A DNA stretch of 64,000 nt from Rostratula benghalensis (lineage: Eukaryota > Chordata > Aves > Charadriiformes > Rostratulidae), in the NCBI GenBank assembly GCA_013399305.1, contig VXAI01000066.1, positions 1,408,055 through 1,472,054 on the forward strand. Direction: 5' to 3'. A program made the position numbers and the translations under genes. Position 1 is the first letter of the stretch. Each line of letters begins with the position of its first letter. Below are positions 31,325 through 45,100 of the stretch, piece after piece. The notes under the pieces are model-generated. The model was not told where the DNA came from. It worked only from the letters and a program-made list of their open reading frames with translations, and made no database searches.

Positions 31325-31330
31325 TTTATT
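31325..31330 (-). terminator. PHLPP2: PHLPP2 distal polyadenylation signal
   Basis: TTTATT on the plus strand is AATAAA on the PHLPP2 transcript, 3.98 kb past the stop. It gives a 3' UTR of the long kind known for this gene in mammals. It is the last hexamer before the spacer to MARVELD3. Confidence 0.5.
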
Positions 31331-31575
31331 GCTAAGTCAGCTGAAAAGTTGATGCAAAAATATTCTTCCTTCCTGGACTGCTCTATACATCTGAATAAAG
31401 AAATCAATGGAATAGTGTTTTCCAGCAATCTTAAGTTATTTGCCTCTCCAGAGCAATACAAACATAGGCCACAGTGCTGAAGGTGCATTCCTTGAACAAC
31501 CTACTCCCATACACGATAAAAACCAGGGGTTATTGTAGGTGCATGCTAGAGTGGGATACAGAAAATAGTCTCCTA

Positions 31576-31591
31576 AAAAAAAAAAAAAAAC
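31576..31591. repeat. Poly(A) simple repeat
   Basis: An A homopolymer followed by CAACCCCAAAAAACCC, lying in the presumed PHLPP2 3' UTR. Confidence 0.7.
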
Positions 31592-32930
31592 AACCCCAAA
31601 AAACCCATGAAAAAGATTATTTAATAAACAATTGTTGCACTGCATTGTTTCTTTAACATGCACTGGGTCATACGAATCAAGTTTTAAAAAAGGTAACGTC
31701 TTAAAATGTGAAAAAAAGAGGAAAAAAATACACTTGAGTCTTCAGACAGCGATGGAACAGCAAACAGCAACTGCACAAACCCGAAAGAGGTGAACCTACT
31801 GCCTGAAGGACAACTTTGGCAAGTGACACGACAGCCATCGCCACCCGGAAGGAGTGCAGGAACTCCTGAAGTCCAAGGTCTGCAGGTGTGGCTGAATGTC
31901 CCGTGTCCTGGGAGAAGGGTTTCAGACCTCACAGCAGCCTGTCCCCGCGAAAAGGAAATACTTGCTGCTCCTTGGAACACCATTTTTCCCTCCCATCTAG
32001 CTGAGGGTTCTGATCAGGTCTCAGCAACCTGTGGCGCTGCCTCCACCAGGCCTGTTCCTAGTGCTGGGCACAACTGGGAGGCCACCCCTCATCCCTAATA
32101 CTCGGGTCCCAAATACTCATCACTAAATAAAGTCTTTTTGCAGCAGTCTTTCTGGACAGGACAGGGCCAGACAGGTCCGTGCCTTTACAGTACCCGTTCT
32201 CAGCCAGCATGCTCATCAGCAGAGCCATAATTACTGAAGAGATGGACAGACCAGCTCACCAGCCTCGTTTGATTGTGGCTGCAGGGACACCATGGCATTG
32301 CTCAGCGGGGACAAGAAAACCTGGTGACCCCAAGCTGAGAACCTCCCTCTGCTAGCGAGCCTGGGACATTCTTAGTGACGTGACTCTGTGGAGATAATGC
32401 ATCTGCATAAGAACCACACACAAAAATGAGGGAAGAGACTGGAGAACAGGAAGAGAACTGGGAAAACACTTTCTATCCCCTTCACTAGCCTGGCTGATTC
32501 ATACCTGGTTCCACCTACAGCAGAGCACCTGGGCAGCTTGAAATCTAAGGTGGTGTTAGTAAGTAAGGTGAGGAAGACAAAGGAGAAGAGCTTGCTGCCT
32601 CTCGGGAAGCAGGAAAACAAGAGGTGGTGGTGGAGGGAAGCACTCGGGCTGTGCTGCCCAGAGCATGACAAACAGTGCATAACACCAGCTTAAGCAGAGA
32701 ACACCGTGGACTCTTTGCCTTCTCTCTTGCCTTGAGAGAACAAGCCATGTTCTGCCATGACAGTTCACACCCATGGAGAATAGGGGCTGGCTCTATTAAA
32801 CTCCTTTTCTGCTTCAAACCAGAAATGGCAGCAGAGAAAAAGGCTAAGCAGGAATTCCTTGCATTCCATTCTGCCACCACGGTGAAGAGGAACAGCTCAG
32901 AAATCTGCATGCTCCACTCCAGAACTTTGT

Positions 32931-32936
32931 TTTATT
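32931..32936 (-). terminator. PHLPP2: Possible proximal PHLPP2 polyadenylation signal
   Basis: A second AATAAA on the transcript strand, about 2.4 kb past the stop codon, would yield a shorter 3' UTR isoform. Usage is unknown. Confidence 0.35.
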
Positions 32937-35309
32937 TTGTCCTTCCCCACAGAGGCCATTCCTCAGTAACCGCCTGTGGCAATGCCAAATCTCCATGCCA
33001 TGCTACTGGTTTGACTGGCAAGGACACACTGGATTTTCCACATCAGTTTGAGAGACCCAGTTTGCATTAACACCTGCCTCTCTCCTGGTGCAGGGGTTGA
33101 CAGAGTCTTACTCAGAAAGAAGAGTGTATTTCTGCATCAGTCCTGTACCCAATACGGGCTGCTCTGGAGTCCTGGCAGGTATCAAAGTGTTGGGCTGGGC
33201 ACAGATATTTGGTAAAATTAGCCTCAGTGACAGAATTAAAAGTTACAGTCAAATACAGTGGGATGAGCTTTTTCTGCACACTTATATGAAGAGAGCATGA
33301 AAGATGTTTGGGGTTTAGTTTTCTTTATCTTTCCTGCTATTGTTTCTCTGCCTAAGGGATTCAAATGATGCTGTTTCTGTGATTCTAAGAATTAGCTTTT
33401 CTCTCCCATTTCCAAGTGAAACCGGCATTTAAACAGACAAAATTTTTGTGAGTTTAAACTCCAGAAAAAGTTGGATTGTTTCATGATTGCATTGTAGCTA
33501 GCACAAGGTACATCCTAAAACGTTTTGCTCTCATACATGGTAAAAATACATCACTTTTGTTCCTAGCGAAAAGAAATTCAAAGTGCTTCGAAATCTCAGT
33601 AAAACCCCCATTAAGATTTTGCCAAAAGATCCATATTGACAGAATCCCACAAGTAGTCTGCACAGTATTTCTTTCTAAGCAAGGCCTGAATTTGATCCAA
33701 AAATATACAACTCGAGCCCCTCAGAGCTCTTGAGAAGAAACTGTCAGGTTTTCTTCATAAATATAATTAACAAAGAAGAAAAGGCACTAGCCCACATTAC
33801 AGCTCAGGATTACTGCCCCCCTGACGTGACCTGGGCAGCTCTCTGCCAGCTCAGGAAGACAGATCTACGTGTCACGGGGGCAGTGGTCTTTTCACAGCCC
33901 TTATACAAGATGACAACACGAATGACCAACTCACACCCTGCACCAAAAATCCTCAAGAAAACACACAACACATCTGCCAAGTACAGACTGCCCAGTTCAA
34001 CATCAGTGGGGCTGCTTTAATCATCTTTTCCAGCACTGATAAAGATGGTATTAAAGGTGAGAAGTTCAATTTTTCCTTTGGCATTGAAAACTCAGCAAAA
34101 CCAAGTATGCTTTCAACTTATTTGGGGCCAAATTGGGCATGTACTATGAAATGCAGGTTGCTGTGGATTTGGAATGCGAGTCTGGCTTTCAGAGGCCAGC
34201 AAAGATGCTGTGGCTGACAATGCAGAGGCTGATGTTGGTGGAGCAGAGCACTGAATGCTTCCCCAGCACGTGAAGGGCAGCTCCACTGCTCAGCAGCCTT
34301 AGAGCAGCATCCCACTGCTCACAACTAGGCTTCCTCTAGACTGAGCACCTCCCTGAAACAAGCACGAGCTGCTGGATTCATCCAGTGTCTTTTGGATGCA
34401 GAAAGCCTCTACTGTGAAGCACACATGATGGGAGGTGGCCAAGCTGGTGCTGAGCTGGGTCTGTGCTCTGCAGCTAGAAGCACCAGCTCTACACCTTACC
34501 TTAATCAGCTGCTCCAGAGCTGGTCTCTCCTATGGTCCAAGTAAAACGCATCAGTAGGCATCTGCTTATCCCTCAGCTGTGTATTTTCTCATCCTGCATA
34601 GGCTGATCCCATCATAACCCTCACTCTACCCTGCACCAGTGCCCATCAGAACACTGGTACCCTGAGTCCTCCACTGCCCTAACAATGTCCATCAGGGAAA
34701 AGCTCCCACCACACCTGCTGTGGAGTGCTCTCTTCCCTAACCCTAAATAATAAAGTGCTGGGCTTAAGTGGAGCAGAACAGCTTAAGTGCAATCAATAAA
34801 AGTGCTTGCAATTAATGTAGGAAACCATTCTTGGGTCAGCTTCATTGCAACTGGCTGTATTCTTTCAAGGAATAACAAAGTCAGGTGCTGGGGGGCGGGA
34901 GGGGAGGGCACTGCATCAGACATATTCACAGGACTCCAAACACTGAACATTGGCCCCTCAAGCAGCCTCCTCACCCCCCACACACGTAAGCCAGCCCCTT
35001 TCCTGCAGAGCTGGCAGAATCTCAGGATTCAAGGAGTTACAGGCAGGTGTTGGAACACCCACCTCCTTCCTAGTGCTTGTATGATTTCCAGACAGTCCCT
35101 GACATGGAGCCCAGCTGCTGGTCTGAGCACTCATACAACAACTGAGACTCTCCAGTGACAAGTGGACAGCCCAGACGTTAGCACTCCCAGTTCTTCCTCG
35201 ACTCCATTAAGGAAGCAGCAGGTGCCTGTACTCCTTGCAGATCCCAGCTTCCCTTGGAGGGCAAGACAGCCCTTACGGGACAGAGGATGTGGGAGCAGTA
35301 CCTGTAGGG

Positions 35310-36189
35310 TTACAAAGCTGTATCAAACTCCTCTGGCAGAGTCACTGCATGTTCCTCTTTCTGCTCCTGATCTGCTCCGTTCTCCTGTTGCTGCTTCATT
35401 TGTTCCTTCACTTCCTCCTCCAAATCAGGTGGCACGACAAATTGATCCTCTGGCTCCATCTGGGATGGAGCAGCAAAATAGCCCGTCTTCTTCTTGGGTG
35501 CCTCTGTCGCTACTTCGATGAGGTTGAGGCTCTCCTCCAAGGGCACTATGGAGCCATTGGAAAGCTTCTTTCCATAGAGACAGCACGTGGAAAGAGATTT
35601 TTGCAGTTCACACTTTTCCTTGAGCACTCTTTGCACAGTGTTGCTGTTTACACTGTTCTGTCTCCGAATGACGAGGACAAGCCCAGAGTCATCCTCTGGC
35701 CCTGGAGCAGAGGAGCCACGCTCTGCAGCGGGAGGCTCAAACTCCAGCCCCTTTCCTTTACAGCAGTGGATGTCCACCTCTACCTCCACTCTACTGCCAT
35801 TTGTCATCACACCTTCCACAGGCTGCTCATCATCGCTATCCAGACCATTGTCAGACTGGTTGCTAGAGAAGGTGGCACTGGAAGGTTGGCGCTGAAAGAT
35901 GCTGGAGGGGGGCACAGGATGCAGGCTGCAACGTCGCTCTTGTCGTGGTAGCAAACTGCCATCAAGACCAACAGCATTGTGTTCATCTGAAGCAGTAGAG
36001 CCCACCTCACTGCTAACCTCAGAAGCAGACAGTTCACTGCTGAACTCGGAAGCGATTCCACTGCTAGATGAAGGTGTTGCTGGCTTGGTGGTGGTAGAAC
36101 TAAATCCCCCGGGACCTGGCAGAGTGAGGCCGTGCATCTCACACGTGCAGTTGTCCTCACTGATGTTCAGACACACCACCATTGCACCC
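35310..36189 (-). CDS. PHLPP2: PHLPP2 C-terminal tail with PDZ ligand
   Basis: The part of the last exon after the phosphatase core. It is rich in Ser, Glu and Pro ([68 protein letters not shown]) and ends EEFDTAL with TAA at 35310-35312. The last four residues are a class I PDZ-binding motif, which family members use to dock scaffold proteins and reach Akt. Confidence 0.93.
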
Positions 36190-39100
36190 ACGTTGTCTTG
36201 GCAACCATAGCTTTGGGCTAAAGTGCAGAGTTTCTTTGCAGCAGCTACCGGGTCGTGTAGGTGGCGCACGGCCGAGACAGCCTCTGTGTAAGAAAGGTGT
36301 TCCCAGAGAGCTTTGTTCCCTAGGAGGAGAAGCTCATCTTGTACAGTCAGTGGAATGGAATGGACATGTGGTTTGGGCAGGATCCAAGGATGCAGGTATG
36401 TGCAGCCCAGCATCCGAGTACAGCAAGTCACACCGTTGACCTTATTGTCCTGCAGACAAGAGAAAGAAGGCAGCAGCCTTGAGATCTGCTTAATTAGATC
36501 ATTTGGAGAGCAGCCCTTCCCTTCCCCATGTACTGGTTTGGAGCCTTGAGAAATGCCAGTACACAAATACAGTACAGGAGAAAAGGATCTAGGTCCAGGC
36601 ATCACAGCACAGACATTCACTCTACCTGATCATCCTGTGCAGTAATCACCCGTGCTGGCAGTAACACACTTTTTATCCTTTTATCTGCAGAACTGTAGCA
36701 AACTATTCTGAAACCTGCAGCTGGAGCCCCTGCAGCACACTGATCACGGAATCTCACTCAGGAATCTTACAAAAAATCTCGTTTTTTTAAACTATGAGCA
36801 AGATAAGGACTTTTTACTTTCTCATGCCAAGGCAGATTATCCACACATTACACAGTTTCTGTGTGTTTCCTGAACCATTTCCCTCATTATTAACATATAA
36901 CTGCATTCTACAGTGTGGACACCACACCCTGAGGAAGAAAAGAGCAAGCAGGTATCTCACACCACTGCTGTAACCTGGAGCTGTTACCTCCTTCCTGTTC
37001 CCACCAGGTAGCCCCCTGGCCAGCTGGGCACAAGAACTGCCCGTGGCCCTAAGCCCCTTTGCAGGTCAGTCCATGTACAGCGCAGAGCTGCCCCAGTGCT
37101 TTGAATTTAACTTCAGTATTCTTCATTTTTGTATCCTCTGGGTGTTAAACATTGCTACTGCTGCTAAGAATTAAAAGCCAGCATGGGGTACATGCAGAGA
37201 AGTCTCCTTAGACAATGATTTCACTTTTGTTTTTCAGAATGCATTCACCAGCCAGTTTTTAAACCACTTACAGTACTACATTGATTCCACAGTAGCCTTT
37301 ACTGAGTGCTACAGAATTTAGCACCTTGCAGAGCTATAACAAATTAACAAATTATCCCCAGCAGAAACACTTTTATCAAACTACCTGGTACTTTTTAAAA
37401 GACTCACTGAGCAGAAAACTAACAGGACTGGCTCCGGTTTCTCAGATCTTCACTGGCAACTTATTTTCCAGTTCTTTGGAACTTCCCTGTTATTTCCAAG
37501 TCCTTAGAAAGTTAACTTTTACAAAGTTCTCCAAAAAAAAAATTATACCTTTTTTTTTTTTTGCGTAAAACCAATGAATTTCTGTCTCTTTTTCTGTTAA
37601 AATTTTTACCTGTAATATACTTTATATCCACATTCTGCATGTCTTAAGGACCACTAATTCTGTACCTTCACTGAGTAAAACGTGGAAGAAATCCAAAGAC
37701 ACCTAACTCCAGTCATACTTTTCGAGAAACACCAAAGATATTTGGTGAGTCTTGAGACAAAATGAGTTCCCAGACCCTGCTCTGCTCTTCAGTGGCTCCT
37801 CTCCACGCTCACCCAGTCATGCACAGTGTTATGGACCTCCTTTCCTTCAGCTCTGTACCTATTTTCTTTCCTCCCCCTCTCCCCAAGCCATCCTTGGCAT
37901 CCTGTACCTGTAGTTCTCAGGCCACAACAGGTATTTTAGGAACAGGTCATTGTCATTCAGAATAGCTAATCAGGAAAAGAAGCAGAGCAGGAAGCAACAG
38001 AGAAGCCACTCAAACAGTGGCCATCCTGTCCCCTGCAGTATTGTGCAGGCAGCAGAGCTTGTGTATTTGTATGAAGCTTTTAAGGGAGGGCGGAAGCTGA
38101 AGTGAAGAGGGTCCCAACCAACCTCTGTTATAATGGCTTTTTGCTCCTTGACTCTCTTGGCTTCTTCTGGACATTGTTCAAGGCTGAAGACTTTGGAGAG
38201 AGGCAGTGGTTTTCCACTTCGGCACAGAATGGCTTGGCACGTCCCCACATTGGCCACCGTCAGAGAGAAGTTGCCGGCTGAATCGCCCACGTCATGACGA
38301 ATATAGCAAAGGACAGCAGAGGAACCCAGCTTCTGCCCAGCCATGCCCAGCTTCCTGTTGGAGAAGAAGGTGTAGGAAGGCTCCAGATTCCAGCAACAGG
38401 CATTTTGGAGGGCTGCCTCACCCCACCTAACACGTTACGTCATATATACCTATGCAGGTCCCACCAGGACCAGCTTGCTCACTGTCCTACCTGTGGGAGA
38501 CCAAGAAGGTGTTGGACATGAACATGGTGTCTGACTGCTGTACCTCCTCCAGGAGCACATCGGCCATGGTGCACTGCAGCAAGCGTGGCAGCTCCTCATT
38601 CTTGTCACCATCAAACATGCCATACACAGCCTCCACCCCCTCTGCAAAGCTCCCCAGTGCCAGGGATGACACACACAGCCTGTCAGAAGAGCACACAAGC
38701 AAAGTTAAGATGTCTCAGTCCCCAAAAGCACAGCTGTCAGGTGTCTTGCCATGAGTGCTGTTCTCCCAGGGCAGCAAAGCCACTGTCCCTGCATTCACTG
38801 CCCCACGAGATGTACAGCTGCAGTTTATTAAACTCCTGAACCCTCCTTGACCATGTTCAGGAGTGGGCAACAGGCACAGCCGTCAAGAGGAAAAAAAAAT
38901 CTCTGCTAGGGTGGGAAGCAAAGTCCAAGCATCCCAGGACAAGTGTGAGAACTGAGGGGAAGGACAATGCAGAGGCTTGAGTTACCAAGACTTAATAAGA
39001 GATCTGAAGAGACAGAGGGACGGTCGAGCTTTTGAATAAAACAGGTCTCCTTGGGTGCTCACCCAGCACCCTGAGAAGACAAAGCATCAGCATCCAGCAG

Positions 39101-42100
39101 ACCAAAATACTCACTTATTTCTTTGGCCTGCCATCTCAGCTACTCCGTGACTCCAGAAGGTAGAAGTGAGCGCTGAGTCTGCCGTGAGAGAGGGCTTTGC
39201 ATCAATCTTCAGCGTGGTAATGTGACTACAGAGAGAGAAGAAGAGAAGTCATCCCCTCCTAAATCCCACAAAACAGTTTGTGGCCAAAGGACATTGTTCA
39301 GTCTAGAGTTTTAAACAGCAGCCTGTGGAACAGAACTGCAGCAAGGAGAGGAGTTTAAGGTCTTGGCCTTCTGAAGATGTCTGGCTACTTATACCAGAGA
39401 CAGCTGGGAGAACCTCATACCACCTGGCAAACTGCTTGCTCTGATGACTTGGACCCAGACTTTTCCTATCCCACAAGACAGAAAGCTTCAGCTGCCTCAG
39501 GCAGGGAACACTGTAACATTATGCAGAGCTGTGATACACATTTTACTATCCCATTTTCCCTCCCAGGAAGGGTTACCCTTCCCTGTGCAGGTGTCATCCC
39601 CAGGGCTCACCTGAAGATGTCCAGTGTTTTGTGTTCTAGCACCAGGTTTGTGTTGCCGCTCAGGTCCAACTCCTGCAAGGTACCTGGCAGTGCCTCAGGG
39701 ATCAGGATTTCAGTTAACTCATTGCAGCTCAAGTCCACAAACTGCAGTATCAAAAAAAAAAAAAAAAAAAATCAAGGACAATGATAATCTTCCCTGTCCT
39801 GTGATCAGTTACTCCAGTGCTCCTCCCATATGTGTGGCCCCACTACTGATTATATCCCACAAACAGGTCATGAAAACAGGTCTGACCTCTCAGTAGAAGC
39901 AAATCCTTATAACCTGCAACAGCCAAGACTCCAATACTGAAAGAATAAGTAACACTGAAGGAACAGAAGGCCTATATATACAAACTGCCAGGCTATACAC
40001 CACTCCCTACTGCCTCAAATGGTAAACCAGAAATTCACCAACCCAGAGACAGATGGTAAAGAAGAACGAGAGATGAGCCATCTCTGATCAACTCAGAAAG
40101 AACACATATTCTGGCCCTCTTCTCAGGTTGATCAAGCAAAATGCTGGGAACTCCAGTTCTCTCCTAGCAGTTATTCTTCATTCCCCAACCCAAACTTTCC
40201 CCCAGTATCTCTTTGCCTTCTCCGTAGAAGTACCTGAATGCGGGGCAAATGTAGGATCTCTGGAAAGATGCTGATTTCATTAGAGTGTGCAATAAGTGTA
40301 TGAAGTAGCTTGCAGTTTGCCACTGTTGTGGGAATTGTTTTCAGTTTGTTGCCACTCAGATTCAGCTCTTCCAAGTGCTCCAGCTTACTAAGTTTGCTGA
40401 AAGGGAAACAAAAGAATACTGTATCTCACTGGCAAAGACTTGTCACTTTCTGAACCTGCAGGTAAGGTATCCACAGACACCGCCCCTTCTGAGCTACATT
40501 TCTAAATTATGGGTAGGAGACCAAGAGTTTTAAGTGATTCTCAGGGTCCCCAGGCCTGGCTTGGATTTATACATCAGACAGATCCCTTCCCCCCTGATTT
40601 CTAAAGCACAAGATTGTAGTGTCTTGAAGAATCATAGCAAAGCTTGGACAGATGCAATCAGTATCAAATTAATTGTGCCAAAATAATTAATTTTAAAAAA
40701 AACCCACAACACAAACACCTTAGATCTTTGTGCTAATATAACAGAATGTGCTGGTCTTTATGACACTACAAATTAAGCTGACACATAAGTCTACCAGCAC
40801 ACCACTCTCTATTATATTCTTTAAATATATATATATATATTTGATACCCCAAAACTGGATTGCAGAAAATACTGAAAAGTAATAACGAATCAAGAATTCA
40901 GTGTAAGTCCTTCTAGTAGGGGAAGGCACTGTGAATTCAATGAGAGTCAGTAGACCAGTGATTAGTAAGAAACACATATACACACTTACAAAATTATACC
41001 TAGTAATATTTGCAGACTAAAAATATGGTGGAATCTCTGTTTCAACGTATAGTAATACGAACTATTTGGTACCATGAACTTACCTTAAAAGCAAGAGACT
41101 TAAATTAGTTAAGTAATGCTACGCCTATAGGAAGTTGTACAACTAACAGTTAGAGAGGAAACAATCCTCAGAGACATGGCTCTGAGAAAAGCTTTAATCA
41201 GATGAACAGGCACTCGGAACAGAACAGTGTATAAAGATGTCCCCAGAAGGGGACTCAAGTAGATGCTCGCAACCAACATTATCTACTCAAGACATTCAGT
41301 AGAGCAACGTCCAAGTTCTGCTGTCTACATAGCCACAAGAGCACTGAGAATTTGGAAAAGGTTCAGAAGAGCTCTCCTTGCATACTAAGAAACTCAAAAA
41401 GGCTGAGTTTATTTATCATTACACATAGACAGCTGTAGTTTCCTTAAGCTACACTTGGAAAATCATCGAATCACAGAGTGTTTGGGGTTGGAAGGGACCT
41501 TTAAAGATGATCTAGTCCAGCCCCTCTGCCATGGGCAGGGACATCTTTTACTACACCAGGTTGCTCAAAGCCCCATCCAGCCTGGCCTTGAACGCTTTCA
41601 GGGCATTCACAACTTCTCTGGACAACCCATTCCACTGTCTCACCTCCCTCATCATAAAACATTTCTTCCTTACGTCCAGTCTAAATCTATCCTCTTTCAG
41701 TTTAACTCTGTTGTCCCTTCTCCTGTCACTATGAGCCTTGGTAAAAAGTCTCTGTGCCCTCTTTATATAAGAAGGTCTTCTGGGAGTCCTCTCTTCTCCA
41801 GGCTGATATTGGGGGTTGCCCCAACCCAGGTAAGGAAGGTTGCACTTGGCCTTGGTGAACCTCATGAGGTTTGCATGGACCCACTCCTCAAGCCTGTCAA
41901 AGTCTCCCTAAATGATATTCCTTTCCTGTAGCCAGTCAATTGCACCACAAAAAAAAAGTATCTGACGCTGTGTAATTTTCAAAGCACAGAAAGCAAGTGT
42001 GATATACTGGTAAAAAGCAGCAGATAAATAGTTCTCACTGAAAAATACGATGCAGACTTATTTAAACTGAGAGCAACTGAATAACTTAGTAGGAACACAT

Positions 42101-45100
42101 GGGAGTCTCCAGCACCTTATATTTCTACAGTAAGCACAGATTTAGCTCTATTTGAAACTGCAAATCATAAGCATGGTTTACGAATTAATGGATGAAATGA
42201 CATGGCCTGCATCTGACAACTCTGACTGAGGGTCTCCTGGCAAACTGAAAGTAAAAAACCCAGCACAGCAACCTGCACACCAGCAGCACTGGAGTTGCAA
42301 AGAAATACTGTCCCCATCCACACACACACATACACCACAACAAGGACAGGAGCCACTGCAGGCAAGAGTACCCTGTGCCAGTCCCCCTGGACATGCTATT
42401 CCTCTGAGTGTGTAGGAATGGCAGGCTTTTGGCATCGAGCCACAGGGAGAATATCTTGTTTTGTCACAGATTCACATACAGTCACAAGCAGGCAACATCC
42501 TCCTGGTGAGCACCATCTCACCCACCAGCATTACTTGTTTACCTTGCAGGGAAGGTCTGAAGGTTGTTGTTTGCCAGATGCAGGATCCGTAGACTCGGGT
42601 GTCCCACCAAAACAGGGATGCATTGATCTGTGAGGTTATTATTGGTCAAGTAAAGCAGCTGCAACATGCTCAGACTCTCCTCCCCTGCACATGCAGGGGG
42701 CAAGGACTCCAGGCTGTTTGCAGATGCATTCAGGTACCTGAGGCTAAAAACAGCAAGGGCAAAAATTAAACTTCACATCATCTAAACCACTCCATTAAGA
42801 GCAGGAAAAGGAGCAATGCAGATGCCAGCGTGGACAGAGAAACAGCATTAGACAAGAGGCCAGACAACACACTGTAACATCCCTACTAACACTAAGATTT
42901 TTGAGTCTACTAATGACTTTCTTATTAGTTATATAGCACTGCAGATGCACACTGTGTTTTACAGTAAAGAGTGAGTACTGAAGGCCCATGGAGGGGGGGA
43001 CAGGTGATAGCAGTGGAAGCAGAACACATACACTCTCACTCAGAGTCTTTAAAAGAAGGGTTGACTTATGTCTGAGTAGACAGTTATGAAAGGTTTTTAA
43101 TTTGTAACAGTCTCTCTTGCTGTTCTCCAAAGACCTGATGTACTTTCTGCTAGAGTGTCTGAAAATCTGTATGGCTTCTTTCCTTTGCACCTGAATTTAC
43201 ACACTACTTTTAAAGTCAAATCTCTTCAGGCAGTAACATGATCTTAGAACCAGTTGCAAGTGAAGCTAATTCTTTAGCTGGCTGCTGGGTTAGGCAAACC
43301 TCTGGTTTCCTGTAATTAAACAGCAACATGGACTGATTCCCTCAAATCAGCTTGATGACACCTGAATTACCTCCTCAAAGTGCAGGCCTAGTTCTGTCTT
43401 ACATAAATAGCACCTTGCAAGCAGCACCTGCTTGACTGTGCTGTCAGCCTTACAGCAGACAAAACACACTCGCTGCTGCCACTCACTTCAGAGCCTTGAT
43501 AAAAAGTGTCTCTGGGAGTTTAGTCATCAGGTTGTGCTGAAGGTCCAGCACCTCCAGTGGAATGTGTTCTAGGAGAGGGGGGAGGCTCTGCAGATGATTG
43601 TGCCCCACCATCAACTTCCGAAGGCTCAAGCTGCTGAGGATCCTAGAAAGACACAGAGTTTTCTTTGTGAGCTTGATTCACTCCTCTTACATCCACAGCG
43701 TGTATGAAAGGTAGTATTTAATCCATTATATTTTGACTGTAGAGCAGAGAAAAATTAAAATCCACTGATCCATAAAATGTGAACAATGCAAATCAGAAAT
43801 ACACACACAGTGCCTCAGTCACTCTGAACGTTTGGCAGTGCATCCACATTTCCCTCTCTGCTACTGCAGATCAGTAACTTCTGCTACGGGTCTGTCCCTG
43901 TGCCTCGTGTTCTCTCAGACACAAAAAAAGAGAAGTCACAAAGAATGGATTTAAATGTCTGTTTTCACTTGTTAGGGGGAAACAAGTGCTTTCCCTGTGC
44001 CAGCTTAAATCCAGAGCTTTAACAGGCTGCTTAGCATTCCTGTATTACTTCTGAGGCTGTTGTCACACTCGCCAGACTTGCAGTGCTTATTGAAGGAAAA
44101 GGCCACTATCTCCACAAACTGCAGAGAACTGCTTGCAGGACTTCTGAGAAAGGGTATCTGAACACATCTAGGGGTGGCCTAGAACCACCCTGCCCATTTG
44201 GGTGAGGTGATAATTTAGGAATATATTCTGAGAGCCCTGTCCGGAACAGCTTGGATGCTGTGGGGTAATTAATTGAGTTTCTTTCTGATGCTGTGGCTTC
44301 TCAAAGCTAATTACACCGGGGGAAAAAAACAGCCATTCAAATGCAGATACACCAATTTTCTTATTCAACCTGACTCATGCAGAGCTGGCTTGGGTATTCT
44401 CCACTCAACACTGCCATGCACCACTTTGACACAATCCTGGCTTCAGACAACTTTGGACAACAAGGGTAAAAAGCCACTTCACAGTGAACTATATGCCCTT
44501 ATGCAAGGCTCATTAGGCTTTAGTCTGCTGGATTAATCACAGAATGGTTAGAGTTGGAAGGGACCTTAAAGATCATTGAGTTCCAACCCCCCTGCCACAG
44601 GAAGAGAAACCTCCCACCAGAGCAGGTTGTTCAAAGCCCCATCCAGCCTGGCCTTGAACACTCCCAGGGATGGGGCATCCACAGCTTCTCTGGGCAAACT
44701 GTTCCAGTGCCTCACTCACCCTCAGAGTAAAGAATTTCTTTCTATTATCTGATTAAACTGACAAATGGCTAAAAAAGAACACTGGACAAGTTCTACCTGT
44801 ACACAAGACATACTTACAGTGTTGATGACAAACACATACTGGAAGAGATCCCCAACGGGTACAGTTAATTCCAGCACTTCAGATTCCTAAGTATTCAAAA
44901 ACGCTTAAATTTCTTTTTTAGAATATATATTTCTGTGTCTGAATTCTGCAGGTTCTTTTTGCATAACATACTTAAAATTTGGTCTTTTTCACCCATTGAC
45001 ATGGCTTAAATCCTTTTCCTAGTTCTCATTATTGCATTTTTGTTCCATCCTCTGCTTGCTTTTGATGTATACAGTCTTGGCTCTAACAACCATTAGAAAG

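Larger units (their letters stand above)
31310..35309 (-). other. PHLPP2: PHLPP2 3' untranslated region
   Basis: About 4 kb between the stop codon and the distal polyadenylation signal, in the same terminal exon. It has no acceptor-like interruption, no CR1 insertion and no recognisable gene on either strand. An A16-like tract at about 31576-31591 is the only simple repeat of note. The extent is inferred. Confidence 0.55.

Noticed and set aside
34746..34800. Plus-strand AATAAA hexamers as MARVELD3 distal polyadenylation sites
   Set aside because: They lie more than 4 kb past the first good signal and inside the PHLPP2 3' UTR. Nothing supports their use.
35235..35951. 238-codon plus-strand frame
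   Set aside because: It is the antisense shadow of the Ser/Glu-rich PHLPP2 terminal exon.
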